DNA from: a virus
Length of the DNA stretch: 63,921 bases
Reading direction: 5' to 3' (one strand)
Virus record (IMG/VR): IMGVR_UViG_3300042466_001456
Coordinates: 1 to 63,921 of that record
The notes beneath the pieces were generated by a model that was given only the letters and a program-made list of their open reading frames with translations, did no database searches and was not told the origin of the DNA. Shown here piece after piece: positions 1 to 7,717 of this stretch; position 1 is the stretch's first letter, and every line of letters begins with the position of its first letter. Position numbers and translations under genes: made by a program.

Positions 1-506
1 AAGACTTCAGATTTTTCAGTAAAACTACCAACCTCTTTATTCCAAGTATAAAGGTTTTCGCTTTCTTGAATGAAAGAAATGAAGCCTCCATAGGTCAATG
101 GACGTATAGACTTGTTTTTGTTACGGTTGTTTATATACCAAAACTTGCCCTTCTTGTAAGATATACTGGCTAGTTTCTTCTGTGATGAATATATTCTATT
201 AGTAGTGCTTATACCAAACTGTACACTAAATTGACATATCTCAAATTCATCGTTGTTAAACTCAAACAATACCAATCTGGTAAAATGAAAATACCCCTTG
301 CCCTTGTTGTGATATTTGACCCTAGCCTTAAATGGGTCCTCTTTATATATACGAAACAACTCGTTGACCTCTTTTTTGTCAGATTCTTTTATAAGAGTAT
401 ACTTTACCTCTTCAGTGGGGTCAATAGCCTTTTTCTTGAATCGTTTGGCTTTCTTTACTGGATGTGTAATATCCTTGGGAATTCTAGGTTGAGTTAATAA
501 TTTCAT
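1..506 (-). CDS. Partial hypothetical protein (C-terminus off the left edge)
   Basis: The ATG is at 506-504 and the frame stays open to base 1, at least 168 residues. The N-terminus is basic (QPRIPKDITHPVKKAKRF) and the rest is mixed with many aromatics. A Bacteroidota promoter lies at about 514-550 (TACCTTTG and TTTGG). I do not recognise the family. The frame is real because it is long, has a promoter and uses the same codons as its neighbours. Confidence 0.8.
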   Translation of the reverse strand, partial: MKLLTQPRIPKDITHPVKKAKRFKKKAIDPTEEVKYTLIKESDKKEVNELFRIYKEDPFKARVKYHNKGKGYFHFTRLVLFEFNNDEFEICQFSVQFGISTTNRIYSSQKKLASISYKKGKFWYINNRNKNKSIRPLTYGGFISFIQESENLYTWNKEVGSFTEKSEV

Positions 507-561
507 AAGTATTATTTATTTTGATACAAAGGTATGTAAAATATTTCAGACTTCCAAATAT

Positions 562-1038
562 TTAGGGTTTTTTTGTTGAATAATATCGCATATAACTCAT
601 AAGACACTTGGACTTAAAATCTTGCCACTTCTTATCATCTATCCTTATATCCAATATAGAAGCCAATTTATAACCCTCATCCCATGCCTTGAACTCCTCC
701 TCCATACACGAAACATTATACTTGACCCTACGCTTGTATTTTGAATCATTCTTGAAAAAATGAACATGCTCAGCATATGCGGAAATTGGCAATACCCTTG
801 TAAACTCATCCCAATCCTTCCTCAATATGTGATGACCCAACTCATGCAATAATATGTAAACCTTGATTTCTATTGGATACTTGCCTTGTATCTTTATCTC
901 CAATGGAGTGTTGAGTGTCTTTGTCTTCCAATCAATATACGAAACATCATTGTGGTCAAAAATTATTTTCTCATAACCCTCATTATGACCCCAGTGTGTC
1001 AACTTGTCCAATGCTCGTGTATAATTGTATCGACCCAT
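562..1038 (-). CDS. Zincin-like metalloprotease-fold protein (HExxH)
   Basis: The 158-residue protein has an LLHELGHHIL motif at residues 63-72, the zinc-binding HExxH signature of gluzincins. A downstream acidic patch (EEEFKAWDEG, about 113-122) could give the third ligand, as in IrrE/ImmA-type proteins. In phages such proteins cleave repressors or host factors; no fused DNA-binding domain is visible, so the substrate is unknown. The fold call follows from the motif and helical context only. Confidence 0.75.
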   Translation of the reverse strand: MGRYNYTRALDKLTHWGHNEGYEKIIFDHNDVSYIDWKTKTLNTPLEIKIQGKYPIEIKVYILLHELGHHILRKDWDEFTRVLPISAYAEHVHFFKNDSKYKRRVKYNVSCMEEEFKAWDEGYKLASILDIRIDDKKWQDFKSKCLMSYMRYYSTKKP

Positions 1039-1316
1039 ACCAATAAATATTCCATAAGGGTCTAAAAATCCCCAGAAAAATTTCTGGAAAAAATTTTTTT
1101 AAAATAGGGGTGGCTGAATTTTTAAGTCGAAAATTTCTGGAAAAAAAATTTTTTTAAAATAGGGGTACCCCTTGACAAGGGTCAAAAAATTCCCAGAAAA
1201 AATTTCACGTATAGCATCATAGCCCCATATGGCACGGGTACGGGGGGGTATATAATTTTATAACAATATACCTTGACTTTTTAATATTAATTAGTATATT
1301 TATATAAAAACTAAAT
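1039..1316. repeat. Intergenic region with a tandem repeat and the left copy of an HNH-flanking sequence
   Basis: No gene is seen. A roughly 32-base unit (AAATTTCTGGAAAAAA, T-run, AAAATAGGGGT) occurs at about 1079-1109 and 1132-1165. The stretch 1197-1255 (TTTCACG, GCATCATA, CCCC, then a run of seven G and TATATAA) is a degenerate copy of 1975-2036 on the other side of the HNH gene. Confidence 0.6.
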
Positions 1317-1940
1317 ATGGAAAATAAATTTAAAAAAAAATTAAAACGTAGAGGTCAAGAAATATATTTAAGATATTTTGCTAATCCAGATAATGTTATT
1401 AATGATATAATCAATCAATATGATAATAAAATGTTAATAAATGAAATTGATTGTGAAATTATTTTTAATGTACCAATTACATATGAAAAAGAAATATATG
1501 AATTATTATTATTTTATCCAAATAAATTAAAAGAATTAAAAATTATTGGTGTTAACGAAATAATTACTTTATATGACGAATATGGTGAAACAATTGATAT
1601 AATGAAAACATGTAGAAGTGGTGTTTCTAAAACTAACGCAAGAGGTAAAATATGTGCCAATGCTAGTAGCAACTCAAAAAAGATGGGTTGTTTTTTTAAT
1701 TTGATTAGTGAAGATATTAAATTAGTTAAAATTTGTCCAATATTAAATATTCCTTTAGTGTATGATAATAATATAGCACTTGATGATTCAGCATCTATAG
1801 ATAAAATTAACCCTAAACTTGGTTATACTAAAGATAATATACAAATCATTTCTTTATTGGCTAATAAAATGAAAAGCTCAGCAACTAAAGAACAATTAAT
1901 TTGTTTTGCTAAAAAAATATTAGAATTATATAAGATATAA
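1317..1940 (+). CDS. HNH homing-type endonuclease
   Basis: The 207-residue protein ends in an HNH/endonuclease-VII-like module: CPILNIPLVYDN around 143-154, SASIDKINPKLGYTKDN around 161-177, then ISLLANKMKSSATKEQL. The pattern C-P-x-x-x-x-P-L, S-I-D-x-I, GY-x-x-x-N and LANxMK is typical of free-standing phage HNH nucleases. It lies opposite to its neighbours, is extremely A+T-rich and is flanked by duplicated sequence, all signs of an inserted selfish gene. Confidence 0.85.
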   Translation: MENKFKKKLKRRGQEIYLRYFANPDNVINDIINQYDNKMLINEIDCEIIFNVPITYEKEIYELLLFYPNKLKELKIIGVNEIITLYDEYGETIDIMKTCRSGVSKTNARGKICANASSNSKKMGCFFNLISEDIKLVKICPILNIPLVYDNNIALDDSASIDKINPKLGYTKDNIQIISLLANKMKSSATKEQLICFAKKILELYKI

Positions 1941-2174
1941 CATAAACCCTATTTTTAACCTTAAAATTTTTCCAAAAAAAAATTCACGAACATCATCATA
2001 CCCCCTTTTTAAGGCTAGCACGGGGGGGCTATATAAGGGGGGTAACAAGCCAAAACGGGGGGAGGGGTGGTATAGGGGGGGGTATAGGACAAAGATAAGC
2101 ATTTATATTGACATATCCATATAAAAAGGGAATAAGTTACCCACATTTTTTAGGTGTGGGTAACTTAATTTGTG
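1941..2174. other. G-rich spacer and right copy of the HNH-flanking repeat
   Basis: No gene is seen. Between 2022 and 2092 the plus strand carries five runs of four to eight G, able to form a G-quadruplex and very unlike the surrounding A+T-rich DNA. A minus-strand promoter (TATCTTTG at about 2090-2097) would make a C-rich transcript into this block. Bases 1975-2036 repeat 1197-1255. Confidence 0.6.
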
Positions 2175-2723
2175 TTAGTATCTTATAACTTTGTAAGTTT
2201 CTCCTAACAAAGCAATTTCAAGTACATTTTTAAGGTACAATTTTCTCCAAAGTATTTCACGTTCAGTACCTTGATTGGTAGCTTTGTTTTCGGTAGGTAA
2301 AAAGTCAACAAGTGTTTTTTTATCAGTTTCCACACCATCAGCAAAGTATTTTGTTTGTGGGAATACATTATCATTAGGTCGGTATTGTAGTACAAATTCG
2401 CCATTAAAGATACCTATAAATTGGTTATTTTCGCCAAAGGTAATAGGCATTGTATTTTCGCCTTTGATGTAGTCAGTAGCTTGTTTGCCCTCTTTTGCTA
2501 ATTGATTGGTAACTGCTTTCTCATATTCGCTATTAAGCAAAATAGATACCCTTGATTGCTTTAAGATAGATTGATAAGGATTTTTGATATCGTTATTGGT
2601 ACGACTTTTTACAAGGCATTTAGGTAGTGTTTGTTGCAATACACTTGCAAATGTAGGCATACCTTTGGTAATTTTTGCATCAAACAAAATTTGTGCAAGT
2701 TCTTTTTCAGTTACGTTTTTCAT
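2175..2723 (-). CDS. Hypothetical protein, 182 aa
   Basis: Soluble protein with an alpha-helical N-terminal half (ELAQILFDAKITKGMPTFASVL) and a beta-rich middle (MPITFGENNQFIGIFNGEFVL). A promoter lies at about 2750-2790. No family is recognised. The ORFs at 2204-2404 and 2275-2472 are shadows of it. Confidence 0.85.
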   Translation of the reverse strand: MKNVTEKELAQILFDAKITKGMPTFASVLQQTLPKCLVKSRTNNDIKNPYQSILKQSRVSILLNSEYEKAVTNQLAKEGKQATDYIKGENTMPITFGENNQFIGIFNGEFVLQYRPNDNVFPQTKYFADGVETDKKTLVDFLPTENKATNQGTEREILWRKLYLKNVLEIALLGETYKVIRY

Positions 2724-2813
2724 TTTTATGTTTTTTAATGATTGATTGATGATACAAATATAGGTATAATTTTTGAATTATCCAAATTTTTCTGCAATTA
2801 TTTTTAATTGAAA

Positions 2814-2838
2814 TTATCCACATATGGATTGTTGATAA
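2814..2838. other. Two DnaA-box-like sites
   Basis: TTATCCACA at 2814-2822 and TGTTGATAA (inverted) at 2830-2838 match or nearly match the DnaA consensus. They sit just downstream of the first copy of the repeated small RNA. Confidence 0.35.
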
Positions 2839-2841
2839 GTT

Positions 2842-2906
2842 AGAATATAGTGTAGGTCGGAGTATACCTCCCGTTTCAACAACGTCCCGTTATCAATTGA
2901 TAACAA
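2842..2906 (-). ncRNA. Repeated small structured RNA, copy 1
   Basis: A promoter (-7 at about 2910-2917) drives a short transcript with no ORF. It folds as a GTTATCAATTGATAAC hairpin, a CGTT-loop-AACG hairpin preceded by GGGA, then the conserved GGAGGTATACTCC hairpin and CGACCTAC. It belongs to the eight-member family described in the findings. Confidence 0.7.
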
Positions 2907-2951
2907 GACAAAGATAAGGAAAAGTTTTCACTTTTCCAAATCTTTTTATGA

Positions 2952-3116
2952 TTATTTTTCATCGTAATAAACACTTGTTGGTGGTATTCCTACTGCAACA
3001 CAAATTTCATCAATGATGCAATCCCCAAATTCTTCACTACCATAATCAATAAGAATACTTCTTATTTTTTCATGAGTTTCTTTCAAGGCTTCAATTTGTT
3101 CTTTAATTAATTCCAT
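2952..3116 (-). CDS. Small hypothetical protein, 54 aa
   Basis: Helical, acidic peptide (MELIKEQIEALKETHEKI). The ATG at 3116 is used because any upstream extension would read through the promoter, whose -7 TATCTTTG lies at about 3150. Unknown function. Confidence 0.75.
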   Translation of the reverse strand: MELIKEQIEALKETHEKIRSILIDYGSEEFGDCIIDEICVAVGIPPTSVYYDEK

Positions 3117-3193
3117 TGGTATATGTTTTAAATTATTAATAAAACAAAGATAAGGAAAAGTTTTCACTTTTCCAAATCTTTTTTCATTTATTT

Positions 3194-3355
3194 TTAACGA
3201 TGTTTTACGTAGTTTTTCCAATTATGTTTTGGTTTCATCATTGCTTTGCCCCACCCTTTGCATTTTTTGTGATGATGTTTGCCATTGATATCAAGTGCAT
3301 TGGCATTGCATACAAAGGCTACTAATAAGATAACGATTACAAGGTACTTTTTCAT
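3194..3355 (-). CDS. Small secreted protein with signal peptide, 53 aa
   Basis: Starts with a classical Sec signal peptide (MKKYLVIVILLVAFVCNA, likely cleavage after ANA near residue 20). The mature peptide is about 33 residues, rich in His and Lys (GKHHHKKCKGWGKAMM). The His-rich stretch could bind metal. It has its own promoter at about 3370-3412. It probably acts in the envelope. Confidence 0.75.
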   Translation of the reverse strand: MKKYLVIVILLVAFVCNANALDINGKHHHKKCKGWGKAMMKPKHNWKNYVKHR

Positions 3356-3434
3356 AATTATTTATTTTTAATTGATTAATAAGACAAAGATAAGGAAAAG
3401 AATTGACTTTTCCAAATCTTTTTTTAATTATTTT

Positions 3435-3560
3435 TTAGTTGAATAACCACATTGAGATATAGAATAACATTGATAAGGTTGTTAAAAAAACGATACCACC
3501 ATAAAATTCTGAAGGAATTTCTTTACGAGCTTGGTTTAGTGTTGAGAAGATTGCTTTCAT
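3435..3560 (-). CDS. Single-span membrane peptide, 41 aa
   Basis: A basic N-terminus (MKAIFSTLNQARKEI) is followed by one membrane segment (GGIVFLTTLSMLFYISMWLF). The start at 3560 is set by the promoter at about 3580-3625. Unknown function. Confidence 0.65.
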   Translation of the reverse strand: MKAIFSTLNQARKEIPSEFYGGIVFLTTLSMLFYISMWLFN

Positions 3561-3628
3561 TTTGATTGATTTTTGATTGATTAATGATACAAAGATAAGA
3601 ATAAAAATTGAATTTTCCAAATTTATTT

Positions 3629-3700
3629 TTAAATAAAAATGAATACGCATAAAATAGTTATTGCTAAAAGGATTACTTTGAGAATGATAAGTTCTTTCAT
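3629..3700 (-). CDS. Tiny membrane peptide, 23 aa
   Basis: MKELIILKVILLAITIL and six further residues form one membrane segment. The promoter and leader are nearly identical to those of the preceding membrane peptide (3435-3560), so the two probably arose by local duplication of an expression unit. Being so short, it rests on the promoter and hydrophobicity. Confidence 0.5.
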   Translation of the reverse strand: MKELIILKVILLAITILCVFIFI

Positions 3701-3767
3701 TTTGATTGATTTTTGATTGATTAATGATACAAAGATAAGAATAAAAATTGAACTTTCCAAATTTATT

Positions 3768-3935
3768 TTAATCAAACATAACTTTTTTTGAGGTTTGTCT
3801 GTTGTAGTCTTTTTTTGTTTTGTGTACCTTGTGACTGAAGTTAGGAATTTTAGCGTCAATAGAAGCTTGTCTATTAGAGGCTTTATTCATTTTGATAATT
3901 TGTTCTTTGCTAATTTTGATAGTAAAAGCTTTCAT
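3768..3935 (-). CDS. Small basic hypothetical protein, 55 aa
   Basis: Strongly basic peptide (MKAFTIKISKEQIIKMNK start, then many Lys, Arg and His) that could bind nucleic acid. The start at 3935 follows the promoter at 3957-3998. Confidence 0.7.
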   Translation of the reverse strand: MKAFTIKISKEQIIKMNKASNRQASIDAKIPNFSHKVHKTKKDYNRQTSKKVMFD

Positions 3936-3956
3936 TGTCTTGTTGTTTTGATAAGA

Positions 3957-3998
3957 CAAAGATAAAAAAAAGGCTTGAATTATCCAAGCCTTTTTTTA
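3957..3998 (-). promoter_or_regulatory. Promoter embedded in a terminator hairpin
   Basis: A GGCTTG/CAAGCC hairpin flanked by A-tracts and T-tracts (3971-3990) would terminate transcription from the upstream gene. Its CCAAG/CTTGG arm supplies the -33 region and its T-tract runs into the -7 box TATCTTTG (3958-3965) of the next gene. Confidence 0.6.
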
Positions 3999-4016
3999 TA
4001 AAGTTATCAACATTTT

Positions 4017-4349
4017 TTAGTATGCACTTGTAGGCATATTTTGATTTTTTTCGTATGTTTGTCCCTCCCATTCAGTATCGGGGTTTGTAAGGCTGTGGAA
4101 GTATTTTTTTAGTTGTTCGGCTATGTTGTCCAATTTAGCTTTTTGCTTATCGGTACAAGGCTTATTATAGGCTTGTATTGTGTTGTTGGCTTGTACCCTA
4201 CCTAATAGTCCACCACCCAAGTAGTTTTGGTATGCAGACATTTTTTCATTTTTAAAGCCTAGTGTGTCCAAGCTAATTTCTACACCACCACCACGAGAAG
4301 ATATTTCAGAACGTAGTGTAATGTTTTCAAAGTTGATTGCTTTTGCCAT
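4017..4349 (-). CDS. Hypothetical protein, 110 aa
   Basis: Starts MAKAINFENITLRSEISS, with a Gly-rich centre (SRGGGVEISLDTLGF, YLGGGLLGRV) and a helical C-terminal half. The ATG at 4349 is chosen because the longer frame translates the promoter. Unknown function. Confidence 0.8.
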   Translation of the reverse strand: MAKAINFENITLRSEISSRGGGVEISLDTLGFKNEKMSAYQNYLGGGLLGRVQANNTIQAYNKPCTDKQKAKLDNIAEQLKKYFHSLTNPDTEWEGQTYEKNQNMPTSAY

Positions 4350-4429
4350 GATTGTATTGATTTTTGATTGATTAATAAGACAAAGATAAGGAAAAGTTTT
4401 CACAATTCCAAATCTTTTTTCATTTATTT

Positions 4430-4738
4430 TTAATCATTTATTAAAAATTCGTCAGTAAGTTTGCCGTCCCATTCTAAGCTATTAAGATACCAAACACCTT
4501 TTTTAACTTGTATATGTACATTAGGCAAAGCGTTTAAGCGTTCTTTTGTTGTGTTGGTTTTATACCCACAAGTTGTGATAGCTAAGGTTTTTTCGGGGTT
4601 GTTATACTTGTATGCTATTTCGTTGCCAAATAGCACCAAAACACTAACATTGGGAAATATTTTAACACTTGTATTACCACTATTAAAGGGTTCAGCGTTT
4701 AAAAATTTTACTACTGCTTTTTTTGTAATTGTTCTCAT
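4430..4738 (-). CDS. Conserved phage-type small protein, 102 aa
   Basis: Beta-rich protein with LFGNEIAYKYNN, TTCGYKTNTTKERLNALPNV and WYLNSLEWDG. I have the impression of this pattern in other Bacteroidota phage proteins but know no function. Own promoter at about 4750-4800. Confidence 0.8.
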   Translation of the reverse strand: MRTITKKAVVKFLNAEPFNSGNTSVKIFPNVSVLVLFGNEIAYKYNNPEKTLAITTCGYKTNTTKERLNALPNVHIQVKKGVWYLNSLEWDGKLTDEFLIND

Positions 4739-4873
4739 TGTATTTTTTTTGATTGATTAATAAAACAAAGATAAGCAATTTTATTTAATTATCCAAATTT
4801 ATTTTAAAAAATATTTTTTAAAAATAATCCAAAATAAATTTGGTAGTGTCATTTTTTATTCTTATCTTTGTAT

Positions 4874-4976
4874 TGTTCAGTTGATGAACGTGACGGCTTG
4901 TAAGAGTCGGGAGGTATACTCCAACCTACCCCATATTTTTTTTAGAATAAATACCCTTATTTTTAAGGGTATTTTA
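4874..4976 (+). ncRNA. Repeated small structured RNA, copy 2
   Basis: Plus-strand promoter TTTGG (4839) and TATCTTTG (4863-4870). The RNA has a GTTCAGTTGATGAAC hairpin, a GAC...GTC hairpin and the conserved GGGAGGTATACTCC hairpin followed by AACCTACC. A terminator hairpin (ATACCCTT-loop-AAGGGTATTTT, 4951-4976) follows. Confidence 0.7.
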
Positions 4977-4987
4977 ACGTGTTTAAT

Positions 4988-5410
4988 TTAATAACCACCT
5001 CTACATATTGGTCCGAGTCCAAACTCAATAGATTTGGCATCTGTGAGTGTTTTACCACATACCAAACAATTGCCTGTATGCATAACTTCAACCAAGCTAT
5101 CCAAAAGACCAAAATTTTTGGTTTCAGCTTTGCCCAAAACATAAGCAATAGCCATAGCAGAAGGTGAATCAACTACATTACCCTTGTGTCGAATACAGCC
5201 ATTAAAATATGTACCTAAACGAACAAAATTTTGATATTCAACCTCAACCTTAACGTGTGTATACCAAACACCATTGTACTCGCTACGAGATATCTTATAG
5301 GTATAGTCCTTGCCAGTCTTAATCGACTTGATAGTAAAATCAGAACCATTGTTATTAGCTTTACGATTGATTACCTCATAAAGTGCAGAAGAAGAAATAA
5401 CGTGTGACAT
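4988..5410 (-). CDS. DUF6011-like zinc-binding protein, 140 aa
   Basis: The C-terminus has NCLVCGKTLTDAKSIEFGLG and then PICRGGY, a treble-clef-like knuckle (C-x2-C ... C) of the DUF6011 type. The N-terminal about 100 residues are beta-rich. Such proteins occur in phages and actinobacteria without known function; zinc binding is inferred from the cysteines. Confidence 0.8.
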   Translation of the reverse strand: MSHVISSSALYEVINRKANNNGSDFTIKSIKTGKDYTYKISRSEYNGVWYTHVKVEVEYQNFVRLGTYFNGCIRHKGNVVDSPSAMAIAYVLGKAETKNFGLLDSLVEVMHTGNCLVCGKTLTDAKSIEFGLGPICRGGY

Positions 5411-5504
5411 ATTGAATTATTTTGATTGATTAATAAAACAAAGATAAACAATTAATTTGAATTATCCAAATTTATTTTAAAAAAAAACATGCATGGTTTA
5501 TAGG

Positions 5505-5558
5505 CCTGGTCGGAGTATACCTCCCGTTTCAACAACGTCCCGTTATCATTTGATAACA
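5505..5558 (-). ncRNA. Repeated small structured RNA, copy 3
   Basis: GTTATCAAATGATAAC hairpin, GGGACGTTGTTGAAACG hairpin and the conserved GGAGGTATACTCC hairpin, then GACC. The promoter at 5561-5600 is immediately upstream; no ORF follows. Confidence 0.7.
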
Positions 5559-5560
5559 AG

Positions 5561-5600
5561 ACAAAGATAAGGAATTGTTTTCACAATTCCAAATCTTTTT
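5561..5600 (-). promoter_or_regulatory. Promoter with palindromic spacer (GGAATTGT/ACAATTCC)
   Basis: The -33 (AAATTC side) and -7 (TATCTTTG, 5562-5569) elements flank an 8-bp inverted repeat (5571-5578 and 5583-5590). Other promoters keep the palindrome with different bases, for example GGAAAAGT/ACTTTTCC and GGAGAATT/AATTCTCC. Confidence 0.65.
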
Positions 5601-5610
5601 TCATTTATTT

Positions 5611-5907
5611 TTAACTTAATATTTCTTCGATACTTGGCTTGTCCAACTCGGCTTTATAGTCAGCTAAAATCTTTTCAAATTGTGGTAGGCAGTCAGAAGC
5701 AGAACGACCTTTCAAACCATAATAGCGTTTGATATCGCTAAATTTAACCCCTCTACAAGTCATACCACTTGCCATAATTTTAAGGTTAAAACGATGTACG
5801 GCTAACTGATAACCAAAGTAATCAATTTGTTTACCACCATTGCTTACTGAAGGTGTTTGTAGTTTGCCCTCACGAACTTGTTCTTGGGCTTGTTCAAATT
5901 GTGTCAT
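5611..5907 (-). CDS. Hypothetical protein, 98 aa
   Basis: Helical protein (MTQFEQAQEQVREGKL; GLKGRSASDCLPQFEKIL). Own promoter at about 5938-5975. Family not recognised. Confidence 0.8.
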   Translation of the reverse strand: MTQFEQAQEQVREGKLQTPSVSNGGKQIDYFGYQLAVHRFNLKIMASGMTCRGVKFSDIKRYYGLKGRSASDCLPQFEKILADYKAELDKPSIEEILS

Positions 5908-6045
5908 AATTTATTTGTTTTAATGATTGATTAATAATACAAAGATGAGAATAAAAATCGACAATTCCAAATATTTTGATAAAAATATTTTTTAAAAATA
6001 ATTGAAAATAAATTTGGTGGTCTCATTTTTTATTCTTATCTTTGT

Positions 6046-6100
6046 AATGTTCAAATAACATAGCGGTCATAACGACCCTCAAGTATACTCCAACCTGGTT
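6046..6100 (+). ncRNA. Repeated small structured RNA, copy 4 (divergent)
   Basis: Promoter TTTGG (6013) and TATCTTTG (6037-6044). It contains a GGTC-ATAAC-GACC hairpin and the 3' signature AGTATACTCCAACCT, but lacks the GGAG side of the last hairpin. It ends before the next promoter. Confidence 0.55.
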
Positions 6101-6182
6101 TTTATCCTAAACAAAACTTTTTTAAAATAAATTTGGTAGTGTCATTTATTATTCTTATCTTTGCTTTATAAAATCAATCAAT

Positions 6183-6413
6183 ATGTACAACTTCACATTC
6201 AAAACAGACGCAGAATTATTCCAAGCAGAATCCAAAGGCTTTATTGAAAGCTATGACATGGTTCGCATGGTGGTTAAAACAGGCAATTTAAACACTTGTG
6301 ACTTCCCTTGCAAATCAGAAGAAGAATACAATAGATGTATTAAAATCTATAGTATTAAAATCGAACGTGTTTACCAAGATACACACAGCTTTGACATCAT
6401 GGATTATAATTAA
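6183..6413 (+). CDS. Hypothetical protein, 76 aa
   Basis: One of few genes on the plus strand here. Promoter TTTGGTAGTGTC and TATCTTTG at about 6131-6165. Mixed alpha/beta acidic protein with two Cys (TCDFPCKSEEEY). Followed by a terminator and a tRNA-like gene. Unknown function. Confidence 0.8.
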   Translation: MYNFTFKTDAELFQAESKGFIESYDMVRMVVKTGNLNTCDFPCKSEEEYNRCIKIYSIKIERVYQDTHSFDIMDYN

Positions 6414-6419
6414 AAAACT

Positions 6420-6462
6420 TGGGGAAACATTTGGTTTCCCCATTTATTTTTTGTATCTTTGT
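6420..6462 (+). promoter_or_regulatory. Terminator of the upstream gene overlapping the tRNA promoter
   Basis: GGGGAAA-cat-TTGGTTTCCCC (6420-6441) is a terminator for the 6183 gene. Its loop and 3' arm contain the TTTGG -33 box of the following tRNA-like gene, whose -7 box TATCTTTG is at 6454-6461. Confidence 0.65.
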
Positions 6463-6465
6463 ATT

Positions 6466-6536
6466 GTCAAGGTGGTGAAACGGTAAACACAAAGGGCGTT
6501 GCTCTAAATGTACAGGTTCGAATCCTGTCCTTGACA
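6466..6536 (+). tRNA. tRNA-like gene, anticodon uncertain (possibly GTT, Asn)
   Basis: Acceptor GTCAAGG/CCTTGAC (7 bp), D-arm GTG/CAC with GG in the loop, and a perfect T-arm ACAGG-TTCGAAT-CCTGT. The anticodon region (6491-6508) does not form the usual 5-bp stem with a 7-nt loop; the best helix is AGGGC/GCTCT around GTT. No CCA is encoded. It has a promoter and terminator of its own. Confidence 0.75.
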
Positions 6537-6540
6537 CAAA

Positions 6541-6568
6541 AAAGGCTAGAGTTAATCTAGCCTTTTTT
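6541..6568 (+). terminator. Terminator after the tRNA-like gene
   Basis: Hairpin AAAGGCTAGA-loop-TCTAGCC followed by TTTTTT, five bases after the tRNA-like gene. Confidence 0.75.
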
Positions 6569-6659
6569 GGTATAGGTTATGTACGCAATTGTGTATATAG
6601 GGGTTATCCTTTAGCATACTCCTTTTCAAGTTCTTGCTCGAATAGGTTGGTATCCAAAT

Positions 6660-6872
6660 TTATTTGCAATTTTCTATGGCTTCCGAGTGTTTCATTTGTT
6701 CCTCAATAGATAACTCAGCAACACACACGATTTCTTCATTAGGTTTTAACTTAAAACCATTGTTGATAAGTTCTACAATGCTCGTGTAATGATACACTAT
6801 ATCATAGGAATCAATACTTTTTTTTGTTGTTTTATTAAAGATAACGTAATCTTCTTTGGATATGTTTTGCAT
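6660..6872 (-). CDS. Hypothetical protein, 70 aa
   Basis: Mixed small protein (MQNISKEDYVIFNKTTKK; ELSIEEQMKHSEAIENCK). Own promoter at 6893-6925. Unknown function. Confidence 0.75.
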   Translation of the reverse strand: MQNISKEDYVIFNKTTKKSIDSYDIVYHYTSIVELINNGFKLKPNEEIVCVAELSIEEQMKHSEAIENCK

Positions 6873-6892
6873 AATGTTATTTGATTAGGATA

Positions 6893-6925
6893 CAAAGATA
6901 AGGAGAATTTTTCAATTCTCCAAAT
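6893..6925 (-). promoter_or_regulatory. Promoter with palindromic spacer (GGAGAATT/AATTCTCC)
   Basis: The -7 TATCTTTG (6893-6900) and the -33 flank an 8-bp inverted repeat at 6902-6909 and 6914-6921. The same repeat recurs for the gene at 6942-7091. Confidence 0.65.
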
Positions 6926-6941
6926 CTTTTTACAATTATTT

Positions 6942-7091
6942 TTACAATCTATAAAACTTTTTTGTTCCATCTTTGTGAACAACGTTGAAGCAACGTCCCG
7001 AACCATCTTCCATATCAATGCTTTGTACTTTGACTAGGTACTTGATTTCGATAAGTTGCTTTGCTAATTCTTTGATTGATTTTTCTAACAT
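6942..7091 (-). CDS. Small hypothetical protein, 49 aa
   Basis: Starts MLEKSIKELAKQLIEIKY with an alpha-helical N-terminus, then a beta-like tail (GRCFNVVHKDGTKKFYRL). A promoter lies directly upstream (about 7110-7145). The longer frame at 6797-7018 on the same strand is a shadow. Confidence 0.75.
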   Translation of the reverse strand: MLEKSIKELAKQLIEIKYLVKVQSIDMEDGSGRCFNVVHKDGTKKFYRL

Positions 7092-7156
7092 AGTATTTTA
7101 ATTTATTAGAATACAAAGATAAGGAGAATTTTTCAATTCTCCAAATCTTTTTTTAA

Positions 7157-7369
7157 TTAAATTTTATGCTCCCCAAAGGTATCAAAGTCTTGCACCTCAT
7201 CATCAGCACTCATTCTAATTTCATCGTCAATACTATCAGCGTATTTTATCTCATTAAAGATAGCGTCTATCTTATCTTTATCTTCTTGTGTAGCAGAATT
7301 GCTATCTTCAAAAATAATAAGCAATTCACAAGCATTGTTTAATAATCGTTCTAGGGTTTCTTTTTTCAT
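7157..7369 (-). CDS. Acidic hypothetical protein, 70 aa
   Basis: Starts MKKETLERLLNNACELL. Asp/Glu-rich and probably helical. The start at 7369 is fixed by the upstream promoter. Unknown function. Confidence 0.8.
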   Translation of the reverse strand: MKKETLERLLNNACELLIIFEDSNSATQEDKDKIDAIFNEIKYADSIDDEIRMSADDEVQDFDTFGEHKI

Positions 7370-7470
7370 AACTATAATGTTTAATTGATTAGGATACAAA
7401 GATAAGAATAAGTTTTGACACTACCAAATAAAAAAGGAGGAATTTTCATCCTCCAATTTTAATCAATCAA

Positions 7471-7674
7471 TCAACAAGGCACTACTGAACAATAGTCAGC
7501 AATATCTTCTAAAGGTATTCTTCCACGATTGGAGGAATAATACCCTTGTCTTTCATATCTTTTGGCAAAGTCCTCAAGTTCTTTTGGGACTTGCTTTTCG
7601 GTATAGTTTGCTTTGTCCATTCGGATATCAAAGCCATCGGGAGATAATATTCTAAATTTTTGTACTTTTGACAT
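7471..7674 (-). CDS. Small conserved phage-type protein, 67 aa
   Basis: The C-terminal part QGYYSSNRGRIPLEDIADYC resembles other small phage proteins I have seen without a function. The start at 7674 (MSKVQKFRILSPDG) excludes the promoter-derived extension. Confidence 0.8.
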   Translation of the reverse strand: MSKVQKFRILSPDGFDIRMDKANYTEKQVPKELEDFAKRYERQGYYSSNRGRIPLEDIADYCSVVPC

Positions 7675-7717
7675 AACTTTATTGATTTGATTAGGATACA
7701 AAGATAAGCAATTAATT

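Noticed and set aside
3117-3221. N-terminal extensions such as KRFGKVKTFPYLC on many frames in the window
   Set aside because: These are translations of the promoter itself; the true starts lie downstream of the -7 box.
6600-6660. Possible C-terminal extension (EQELEKEYAKG-stop) after the 6660 gene
   Set aside because: It is in another frame and too short to show whether a frameshift or remnant is involved.
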